Positions 9,832-16,464 of a DNA stretch of 64,000 bases are shown in pieces. Source of the DNA: Bacteroidota bacterium (GTDB lineage Bacteria; Bacteroidota; Bacteroidia; Bacteroidales; FEN-979). The position numbers were made by a program, and so were the translations under genes. The stretch's first letter is position 1. The number at the start of each line of letters is the position of its first letter. The notes beneath the pieces were generated by a model. The model saw only the letters and a program-made list of their open reading frames with translations, made no database searches and was not told the origin of the DNA. The stretch lies in NCBI GenBank assembly GCA_026391835.1, contig JAPLDF010000075.1, positions 124,001-188,000 of the forward strand, given 5' to 3'.

Positions 9832-10582
9832 GACCCTCCCGTATGGTGTTGAGGATGTTAAATTTCATCCCTGTTGTTTCCTCCAACATCATGTATGCAT
9901 TTCTGAACTCCATGCGTGCGTTCTCAAAAGCAGCTTCGGAATCAAAAACAGTAGCAGACATATTTGTAAATTCAGTCAGAGGTATTACGCCATTCCTGAA
10001 CTCCTTTTCCACCATCTGCATATTGACTTTTACAGTTTCGGTTTTCGCTGCAGAGAGGATCATTAGCTTTTGTTTCAGGAGGAGGTCATTATACTCAATG
10101 ATGACAAGTTTTTTCAGTTGATTGACCTTTTCATCATAATCACTTCGGGCAATTTCAACTTCTGTTTTGAACATCCCGATCTGGTTTTTCCGGTCCACAA
10201 AGTCGTTGATTGCAAACTTTAAAGTACCTCCAACACCATACCTGAATTCACTTTTGTTTGTAGAGACTGCTAAATTGGTAATTTGATCAGTAGAGTAATT
10301 GGTAAAGGTACCATAACGTACATCCGCGGTCAGGCTGAGATTTTTGGTCCAGGAATTTGCATAGGCTTTCAGGGCTTTGCTGTTCACACCAACCGCAAGC
10401 TGGCTCGATTTTAATGCCGCATTATGGGCTATTGCTGAATCGATCAGCACCTCCAGGGGAGGGATCAAATTACTGATGTTGTCTTTTTCAAGGTCAAACC
10501 TTTTGACGGGCTGGCTTAACCCGATCGCAGTAATAACGAGGCAGTGACTGAAAATAAGGAATGCAGTGAACAGATGTCTCAT
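9818..10582 (-). CDS. Half-length TolC-family outer membrane protein in the polysaccharide operon
   Basis: A 254-residue protein from the ATG at 10582. It has a signal peptide (hydrophobic to about residue 24), then one outer-membrane-efflux repeat: a helical segment (PPLEVLIDSAIAHN), a beta-strand stretch with a YGVGGTLKFAI element, and two long helices (about 140-240). Typical TolC proteins have two such repeats in 400-500 residues, so this is a half-size form. The neighbouring genes contain no SLBB/Wza-type export protein, so this protein may be the outer-membrane partner of the Wzc-like protein. A TTG-initiated extension to 10591 is possible but overlaps the promoter-like TATCTTTG. It overlaps the Wzc-like gene by 14 bases. 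Confidence 0.75.
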   Translation of the reverse strand: MRHLFTAFLIFSHCLVITAIGLSQPVKRFDLEKDNISNLIPPLEVLIDSAIAHNAALKSSQLAVGVNSKALKAYANSWTKNLSLTADVRYGTFTNYSTDQITNLAVSTNKSEFRYGVGGTLKFAINDFVDRKNQIGMFKTEVEIARSDYDEKVNQLKKLVIIEYNDLLLKQKLMILSAAKTETVKVNMQMVEKEFRNGVIPLTEFTNMSATVFDSEAAFENARMEFRNAYMMLEETTGMKFNILNTIREGHEHN

Positions 10583-10588
10583 AACCCG

Positions 10589-10596
10589 CAAAGATA
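10589..10596 (-). promoter_or_regulatory. Bacteroidota -7 promoter box directly upstream of the TolC-like gene
   Basis: Read on the minus strand the site is TATCTTTG, a full match to TAnnTTTG. An ATTG (one mismatch to TTTG) lies 19 bases upstream at 10616-10619. Only six bases separate the box from the ATG at 10582, so a transcript from here would be leaderless or nearly so. Confidence 0.5.
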
Positions 10597-10708
10597 CTAA
10601 AATTCAAAGTTATAACAATTGAGTCTGACCCGGAATTCGGTTCCGGCAAATAGTCTCCTGATGCCTGATAATGAAGTGCTCATGGAATTTTGTTTTCCGT
10701 GGATTTGG

Positions 10709-11623
10709 TTAAAATGTTGGTTGTTCATGGATTTCCCTGGAAAACATATGGGTCATGTGCCAGCTAACCGCGTTTCTATAGGCCCTGAAATGGTCAAATG
10801 AACCCCTTAAAAGAAAGAGCAGGGCGTTCTTTGGCATGGCAATAAGCAACTGGTATAGAGCTGCGATCACAAAGGTAACACCGGAAATGTTGCGCCTCAG
10901 AAAAATCAGTCGTGAGCGGTTCATATAATAGGTTTTCAGGGGACTCAGTTTGCCGGTGGAAACGGATTCCTTGTGATAAACAAGTGAATTGTGCACATAC
11001 CACATCTGATATCCTGCACGCCTGATCCTGGCACCAAAGTCGTGTTCTTCATAATACAGGAAATAGCACTCAGCCATCAAACCTACTTTTTTGATAACCT
11101 TGATGGGAATCATCATTGCAGCTCCGTGGCAATAAGAGGTCAGTGCATCCTCTTCAAACTGTCCGGTATCCCTGACGCCTAAACCCAAACTCCGGTTACG
11201 GATAGTATATGGATTGAATTCTGTAATGCCTGAGAATTGAAGGGTGCCCGGCGTGTGGTAGTATTTGATTTTGGGGCTTACAGCACCAATGCGGGGGTTT
11301 GTTTCAAGTTTTAACACCATCGGCTCCAGGAACCCCGGATCAACTTCGGTATCATTGTTTAACAGTAAGATGTATTTGCCCGTTGCCAGCCTGATGCCCA
11401 AATTGTTGCCACCTGCAAATCCAAGGTTTTCCTTGCTGCGAAGCAGGGTAACTTCAGGATACTGCTCCTTTATGCAGGCAGGGTCATCATTTGGGGATGC
11501 ATTATCGACCACGATAATCTCAATATTCGGATAAGAAATTTTTCGCAGGGAGGCAAGTAACTGGCAAGTTACTTCCGGGTGATCATAATTAATAGAAATA
11601 ATTGATACGAGTGGAAAATCCAT
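10709..11623 (-). CDS. Glycosyltransferase family 2, rhamnosyltransferase (WbbL) type
   Basis: A 304-residue protein with the classic GT2 layout: VSIISINYDHPEVTCQLLASL at the N-terminus (sugar-nucleotide binding), VVDNASPND, then NLGFAGGNNLG, LLNNDTEVDPGF (the metal site in the N-N-D-T/D-x-D form) and a late YYEEHDFGARIRRAGY segment carrying the E-x-D pair. This layout is typical of dTDP-rhamnose transferases and related enzymes. There is one hydrophobic patch near the C-terminus (LYQLLIAMPKNALLFLL), which suggests membrane association. It follows the sugar transferase gene in the operon (94-base gap) and probably adds an early sugar after the priming step. Rhamnose as donor is a guess from family resemblance. 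Confidence 0.85.
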   Translation of the reverse strand: MDFPLVSIISINYDHPEVTCQLLASLRKISYPNIEIIVVDNASPNDDPACIKEQYPEVTLLRSKENLGFAGGNNLGIRLATGKYILLLNNDTEVDPGFLEPMVLKLETNPRIGAVSPKIKYYHTPGTLQFSGITEFNPYTIRNRSLGLGVRDTGQFEEDALTSYCHGAAMMIPIKVIKKVGLMAECYFLYYEEHDFGARIRRAGYQMWYVHNSLVYHKESVSTGKLSPLKTYYMNRSRLIFLRRNISGVTFVIAALYQLLIAMPKNALLFLLRGSFDHFRAYRNAVSWHMTHMFSREIHEQPTF

Positions 11624-11717
11624 AGGCGTTCATATGCAATATTACTGAATTACAATGCCAATGTGCTTATAAATTATCATGAACATTAAGGTCGGGTATC
11701 CAATGTTTTCAATTAGT

Positions 11718-13043
11718 TTATACTGAGTCCTTCTGAAATAAAGCACGGGCGGTTCTTAAAATAAGTTTTAAGTCGTACCAGAAGGAGTATTTTTTCCCAA
11801 TCATATGTTCGGTATAATATACTGTGTCAAGACGTTTTCGCTCCTCTTCAGACATATCTCCGCCGTTTCCCCTGAGTTCGACCTGCCAGAGACCTGTGAT
11901 GCCTGCCGGTGCCAGGCAGCGGATGGCAGAATCAGTGCCAGGCACGCTGTTGGTAAGGAGGCGTTCAACTTCATACAGGGGCAGGGGGCGGTTTCCAACG
12001 ATTGACATGTCGCCTTTAATAACATTGATGAGTTGAGGCAATTCATCAATACTGGTATTGCGAATGAACTTTCCAACCCTTGTCACACGCGGATCGTTGG
12101 ATATCTTGTTAAAAGTAGGCTTCGTTTTATTGATCTCTTTTAATTGCCGTCTGTATTCGTTTTCGCAAATCTCTGTGCCATAAATGTATAATTTCGGGGA
12201 ACATGATTCGCCCGGCGGAAACTTCGCACACTCAGGACATTGCCGGGTAAAATCGATGCCGGTTTGATGCTGTTTCACGGCATATTGGTTCTTTTCCCTG
12301 GACAGTTTTTCCAGTTCTTTGTCCGCACCGGTGCGCATGGAACGGAGTTTGTAAAAATCAAAGTCATGGCTGCGGCCGAATCTTTTGGACGTATAATAAA
12401 CTTTCCCTTTTGACTCAAGCCTGATCGCAATTATGACTATCAATAGGACAGGGGAGAGCAGCAGCAAAGCAGTTCCTGCCACAACGATATCAAAGATTCT
12501 TTTGGAACGGGGCATTTTGAATTGGATGTCCTCGGTAAAATGTGGTGGTTCAACCGGATACTTTTGGCGAAATGCATTTAAAAACCGGATCCGGCCGATG
12601 AGGTCCCTGGGAGATTCCAGTCCCGGAAGTTTATAATCACCGCTCTTTTTTTCAAAAAGAGGCAGCACGTAAAAATCATCGATTCTTTTATTAAATGCTT
12701 CGCGGATCAACTCGGCGGTGAATTCATGTGTTAACAGGATAAAAGCAACCGCGTTGAAGGTTGGATCATGCCGGAGTTTATCATGCAATTCAATTCCGGT
12801 ACCGCCCGAAAGATATTGTTCACTGATGATTGCATTTGGTTTCTCATTGGTTTTCAGATAAATTTCAGCGGCCTGAAGATTTCTGCATACAATAAGGTCA
12901 ATTTCTTCACTTAGAGCCAAATGATCGATGTCATCAGATGAAACTCCAATATAGAGAATTGATAATTTGTTTTCCATAATTGCAATATCTGTTTCTGAAT
13001 CAATACATTGTGATGATAAAAGGTTGTTTAACGATATTACCAT
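11718..13043 (-). CDS. Initiating sugar-phosphate transferase fused to a degenerate receiver domain, with a cysteine-rich insert
   Basis: A 441-residue two-part protein. Residues about 27-130 look like a CheY-type receiver, but the phospho-acceptor position has Glu (IISEQYLSGG) and the switch lysine is lost (DFYVLPLF). After a linker and one membrane helix (about 184-206) comes a polyprenyl-phosphate sugar transferase domain: YYTSKRFGRS, YKLRSMR, SIDELPQLINVIKGDMSIVG, and GITGLWQVELRG near the end. This domain primes polysaccharide synthesis by moving a sugar phosphate onto undecaprenyl phosphate. An insert at about 265-295 holds four cysteines (C269, C272, C281, C293) in the spacing of a metal-binding knuckle. 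The ATG overlaps the stop of the upstream regulator (ATGGTAA), so the two are translationally coupled. Confidence 0.85.
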   Translation of the reverse strand: MVISLNNLLSSQCIDSETDIAIMENKLSILYIGVSSDDIDHLALSEEIDLIVCRNLQAAEIYLKTNEKPNAIISEQYLSGGTGIELHDKLRHDPTFNAVAFILLTHEFTAELIREAFNKRIDDFYVLPLFEKKSGDYKLPGLESPRDLIGRIRFLNAFRQKYPVEPPHFTEDIQFKMPRSKRIFDIVVAGTALLLLSPVLLIVIIAIRLESKGKVYYTSKRFGRSHDFDFYKLRSMRTGADKELEKLSREKNQYAVKQHQTGIDFTRQCPECAKFPPGESCSPKLYIYGTEICENEYRRQLKEINKTKPTFNKISNDPRVTRVGKFIRNTSIDELPQLINVIKGDMSIVGNRPLPLYEVERLLTNSVPGTDSAIRCLAPAGITGLWQVELRGNGGDMSEEERKRLDTVYYTEHMIGKKYSFWYDLKLILRTARALFQKDSV

Positions 13044-13426
13044 TTTCGTGAATGGTGAACCGGATTAAGGTTTTTGTAGATCAATGCGTCCAATTCTTCA
13101 GGATTAAATGGTTTACACAGAAAGTCCTGGGCCCCGAGACGATAACACTTTACGCGTTCCTTGCTGTTTTCAACACTTGAAAGCATTATAACTGGCGTAT
13201 GTTTTGTATAACCGCGCTGACGAAAATTTTCAAGGAACAGGTACCCATCCATAAGCGGCATCTGAATATCGCAGATCACGAGATCCGGAAGATTTCCTTC
13301 CAGCCATTCAAGTGCTTCATTTCCATCTGTTTTTACAACGACTTCGTAATTTTTTGAAACAAGGAACCTGTCCAGGATCATTCGGATGGTTGGTTCATCA
13401 TCAATTACAAGAATTGTATTTTTCAT
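13037..13426 (-). CDS. Single-domain response regulator (CheY-like)
   Basis: A 129-residue receiver without an output domain. The acidic pair (VIDDEPT), the phospho-acceptor Asp at about residue 53 (VICDIQMP), the Ser/Thr switch (VIMLSS) and the lysine (LCKPF) are all present, so it should be phosphorylatable. It is the first gene of the exopolysaccharide operon and overlaps the sugar transferase gene by seven bases. Because the sugar transferase carries an inactive receiver fold of its own, the two may interact and so gate polysaccharide initiation; this is inference. No kinase gene is adjacent. Confidence 0.9.
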   Translation of the reverse strand: MKNTILVIDDEPTIRMILDRFLVSKNYEVVVKTDGNEALEWLEGNLPDLVICDIQMPLMDGYLFLENFRQRGYTKHTPVIMLSSVENSKERVKCYRLGAQDFLCKPFNPEELDALIYKNLNPVHHSRKW

Positions 13427-13650
13427 AGAACATGTTTTTTTACAATCGCCTAATAAGAATCGAATGCAATATACAGTAATTAGCTTAAAAGGTTACATAA
13501 GTATTAAGGAACAAAAATGCAATTTTTTTTTACGAAAATTTGTAAGGGTTCCGAAATTTCTATGAAAGGCAAATGCTGATTTTTATGTAGGTGTTTGCCC
13601 TACAAAACTATTGCGGAAGGTGTGAAGAGTAGGAGGTTGAAGTTACCTGG

Positions 13651-14733
13651 CTAAGTGTTTCTTTCTGAATGGTGTTTGGAGTCTCCCCACTCACCATATC
13701 CTATGGTGTCACCGGCCATATGGATGCGGGCCTCCAGGCAGCTTTTACACTCTTCGGCCTCTTCATCAAGGCATGGCTTGTTTTCGTAAAGCAGGTAATC
13801 CTGCCTGTATTTGACAGGCGTCAGGTTGGGCATGATCACGTTGGCCCCTACCATCAGGGCTTTTTCGCGTCCCTGCTGGTCGATGGTCTGCATGGCCGTG
13901 GTGGCTGCAATGTTGATGTTCTTCATCATGATCCTCAAAATGGCGACCATCTTCAATGACAGGTCGAACCGGGTTTTCAGCGGCAGCAACTGATCTTTGT
14001 ATTGGTAAAGCGGAGTATCCGCATGCTCAATGTAAGGGCCCATCCCGGCCATGTCGATGTCAAAATCCCTGAAAAAGAGAAGGTCGTCGGCAAGATCGGA
14101 AATGGTTTGAAAGGGCAGCCCGATCATTACACCGGTCCCCACCTGGTATCCTGCTTTCCGGAGGGTTTTCAGCGCATCAAGGCGTCGGTGGTAATCATGA
14201 CTCAGGTTATTCGGATGAAGTTTACTGTAAAGGGATGGGTTTGAAACCTCAATTCTCAGGAGATACCTGTGTGCCCCGGCTTCAAACCACCGGCGATAGG
14301 TTTCTTCGCTTTGCTCACCCAGCGAAAGGGTCACATGGATCCTGCCGTCTGTCTGCTGGTGTATTCTCCTCAGCAGGGATTCAATTTTAGTTACAAATGC
14401 TTTATTGGTTTGCTCTCCCGACTGAATCACAATGGAGGCATAATCATTCCTGTAGGCATAATCCACTGCCTCCAGTACCTCGGCATCCGTCATGCAGTAC
14501 CTGGCAAACCGGCTGTTTCCCGACCGGATGCCGCAGTAGTAGCAGTTTTTTTTGCAGTAATTCGAATATTCGATCAAGCCCCTGAAATAGACCTTTTTAC
14601 CCACAAAGGCCGCTTTCACCTCTTTGGCTTTTTCAAAAAGCATGAGGCGCTCTTTATCACTGGAATTGAGCAGGCAGATCAGATCTTCTTTAGAAAAGGA
14701 GGATTGTGCAAGGATTTGTTCAAAAGGAGCCAC
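13651..14733 (-). CDS. hydE: [FeFe]-hydrogenase H-cluster maturase HydE (radical SAM)
   Basis: A 360-residue protein starting at GTG 14733. The radical SAM cysteines are C60, C64 and C67 (CKKNCYYC), followed by GIRSGNSRFARY. The barrel resembles biotin synthase, and the C-terminus carries the second cluster motif of HydE, C321-x7-C329-x2-C332. HydE acts with HydF and HydG in the cytoplasm to build the di-iron subcluster of [FeFe] hydrogenase. Neither HydF, HydG nor the hydrogenase lies in this window, so this is an orphan locus. The neighbour at 14800 (ychF) is on the same strand but unrelated. Close relatives (BioB, PylB) are less likely because of the extra C-terminal cysteines and the overall pattern. 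Confidence 0.85.
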   Translation of the reverse strand: MAPFEQILAQSSFSKEDLICLLNSSDKERLMLFEKAKEVKAAFVGKKVYFRGLIEYSNYCKKNCYYCGIRSGNSRFARYCMTDAEVLEAVDYAYRNDYASIVIQSGEQTNKAFVTKIESLLRRIHQQTDGRIHVTLSLGEQSEETYRRWFEAGAHRYLLRIEVSNPSLYSKLHPNNLSHDYHRRLDALKTLRKAGYQVGTGVMIGLPFQTISDLADDLLFFRDFDIDMAGMGPYIEHADTPLYQYKDQLLPLKTRFDLSLKMVAILRIMMKNINIAATTAMQTIDQQGREKALMVGANVIMPNLTPVKYRQDYLLYENKPCLDEEAEECKSCLEARIHMAGDTIGYGEWGDSKHHSERNT

Positions 14734-14752
14734 GGGGTAAGGTTACAGAAGC

Positions 14753-14797
14753 GATAAGGATTTACGATTTAGGATTTACGATTTTCGATTTAGGAAA
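14753..14797. repeat. Short intergenic repeat with ATTTACGATTT core
   Basis: This gap holds back-to-back copies of a unit reading GATTTACGATTTAGGATTTA with variations, between hydE and ychF. The same core recurs inverted at 16258-16312 and 46190-46265, always in a gap and never within a gene. It may be a remnant of a small dispersed element. Confidence 0.55.
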
Positions 14798-14799
14798 GG

Positions 14800-15891
14800 T
14801 TAAACGTTGAAACGGATGTGTAAAATATCTCCGTCGCCGACAACATAATTCTTCCCTTCAATCATGAGTTTTCCATTTTCCTTGCAGGCGTGTTCCGAAC
14901 CGAGCCGCATGAAGTCATCGTATTTCATAACCTCGGCCCGGATAAATCCGCGTTCGAGGTCGCTGTGAATGACGCCGGCTGCCTGTGGCGCGGTCATCCC
15001 TTTTTTGATGGTCCAGGCCCGGATCTCCTTTGGTCCGGCTGTGAAAAAACACTGCAGGTCGATGAGATGAAAGGCAGAACGCACGAGCCTGTTAACCCCG
15101 GGTTCTGACAGTCCTGCATCTGAAAGGAAGGCCAGCCGGTCCTCCTCGCTTTCAAGTTCGGCTATTTCCGATTCCATTTTCGCAGCGATCACGAGCACCT
15201 CAGCACCCTGGCCTCTGACAGATTCAATAAATTTGTTTGAATAGTCATTCCCTTTTGTCGCAGAAGTATCGTCAACATTGCACACATACATTACCGGTTT
15301 ATCACTGAGCAGGAACATGTCCTCCATAAAACGCCGGTTATCGATGGAAATTGGCGCGGTTCGGGCAGACTCGAAAGATTCAAGATGCTCTTTGAGAACC
15401 TGCAGCACTTCCACCCCGTGCCTGGCATCCTTGTCACCGGCCTTGGCCAGCTTTTCCATCTTTACAATCTTCTTCTCAACCGACTCAAGGTCCTTGATCT
15501 GCAGCTCAAGGTCGACAATTTCCCTGTCGCGAACGGCGTTGATGGAGCCTTCGAGGTGAGGAAGCTGTGGATCGTCAAAACAACGGATCACATGGATCAG
15601 GGCATCCACGTTGCGGATATCTGAAAGGAATTTATTGCCCTCGGTCTGGCTTCCGCCTTTTGAAAGGCCGGGAATGTCGACCATTTCAATGGTGGTTTGT
15701 ATGACTTTGGCCGACTTGATGATATTATCGATGGCCTGGAGACGGGCATCAGGAACATTCATCACACCCAGGTTCGATTTTGTCCCTGAAAAAGCTGCCG
15801 CATGTGTTTCAGCCCGGTTGTTTGAAATACAGTTGAATAATGTTGTTTTTCCCGAACCGGACAGTCCGATGATTCCGCATTTTAATGGCAT
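14800..15891 (-). CDS. ychF: Ribosome-binding P-loop NTPase YchF (Obg family)
   Basis: A 363-residue protein of the usual YchF length. It has the P-loop GLSGSGKTTLF, switch and G3 motif VDIPGL, and the altered G4-like motif YVCNVDD in place of NKxD, which in this family gives ATP rather than GTP preference. A coiled-coil hairpin occupies about 125-200, and a TGS domain ends the protein (FTAGPKEIRAWTIKKGMTAPQAAG). It associates with ribosomes and has roles in stress and redox responses. The ATG at 15891 lies 22 bases after a good promoter box at 15913-15920. It is probably transcribed alone. Confidence 0.95.
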   Translation of the reverse strand: MPLKCGIIGLSGSGKTTLFNCISNNRAETHAAAFSGTKSNLGVMNVPDARLQAIDNIIKSAKVIQTTIEMVDIPGLSKGGSQTEGNKFLSDIRNVDALIHVIRCFDDPQLPHLEGSINAVRDREIVDLELQIKDLESVEKKIVKMEKLAKAGDKDARHGVEVLQVLKEHLESFESARTAPISIDNRRFMEDMFLLSDKPVMYVCNVDDTSATKGNDYSNKFIESVRGQGAEVLVIAAKMESEIAELESEEDRLAFLSDAGLSEPGVNRLVRSAFHLIDLQCFFTAGPKEIRAWTIKKGMTAPQAAGVIHSDLERGFIRAEVMKYDDFMRLGSEHACKENGKLMIEGKNYVVGDGDILHIRFNV

Positions 15892-15912
15892 ATGGATATT
15901 TTAGTGAGCCTG

Positions 15913-15920
15913 CAAAGTTA
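15913..15920 (-). promoter_or_regulatory. Promoter -7 box for ychF
   Basis: Read on the minus strand the site is TAACTTTG, a full match to TAnnTTTG, 22 bases before the ychF ATG. No clear TTTG lies at the -33 position. Confidence 0.5.
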
Positions 15921-15974
15921 TGAAATTAAAATGATCAACAGCCTTGGCGGGAGTCACTGGTGATGTTTGTAACG

Positions 15975-16175
15975 TCACTTTTTCTGACAGGAGATCCTGA
16001 GCAGGATCACCATGATGGCAAATAGCACGAAATATTCGCCAAAATAAAGATATGTACCATACTTTACGTTAAAAATCCGGGTATTTCCCAGCAAATACCC
16101 AAGAAAACCGCACCCGATCAGGTAAGCCGACCCGGTAGCAACCAGCCATGACGACCATTTCAGAAATGAATTCAT
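15975..16175 (-). CDS. Small membrane protein of unknown function
   Basis: A 66-residue product from the ATG at 16175. It has two hydrophobic helices, about residues 9-30 (SSWLVATGSAYLIGCGFLGYL) and 41-60 (TYLYFGEYFVLFAIMVILL), joined by a short polar loop and ending in a basic tail. A longer frame reaching 16259 is possible, but its extra 28 residues look like untranslated leader. I do not recognise a family. It stands alone between ychF and the rpsA promoter. Confidence 0.5.
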   Translation of the reverse strand: MNSFLKWSSWLVATGSAYLIGCGFLGYLLGNTRIFNVKYGTYLYFGEYFVLFAIMVILLRISCQKK

Positions 16176-16257
16176 AAGAAGTTGTTTTGGAAAAGTTCGC
16201 AATATACAAAAATAATAAAAATCACATTCCTTACCATGAAAGATGTCATTGCCTGCC

Positions 16258-16312
16258 AAAACTGTAAATCAAAAATCCTAAAACGTAAATCGTAAATCGT
16301 AAAATGTTTACG
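16258..16312. repeat. Second copy of the AATCGTAAAT-type intergenic repeat
   Basis: The gap contains AATCAAAAATCCTAAAACG followed by two copies of TAAATCG, the reverse complement of the unit at 14753-14797. It ends just upstream of the rpsA promoter. Confidence 0.55.
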
Positions 16313-16320
16313 CCCATCCA

Positions 16321-16352
16321 TTTGTCCTTTAAAATATTTCTTCCTATCTTTG
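16321..16352 (+). promoter_or_regulatory. Strong Bacteroidota promoter for rpsA, followed by a leader hairpin
   Basis: TTTG at 16321-16324 and TATCTTTG at 16345-16352 are separated by exactly 20 bases, the best match to the Bacteroidota housekeeping promoter in the window. A short inverted repeat (CCCCATTTTCAAGGGG, 16354-16370) follows at the expected transcript start. The leader to rpsA is about 105 bases. Confidence 0.75.
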
Positions 16353-16464
16353 CACCCCATTTTCAAGGGGTGAGAAATGGAAATCGTTCTTTATATAAAT
16401 CCCTACCAGTTAACCAAATGTTAAACCCGGCCAGTGCAATTGCACTGCCATAAAGCAAAAATGA

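Noticed and set aside
14269-14757. 162-codon plus-strand frame
   Set aside because: It is antisense to hydE, which has intact cysteine motifs at both ends.
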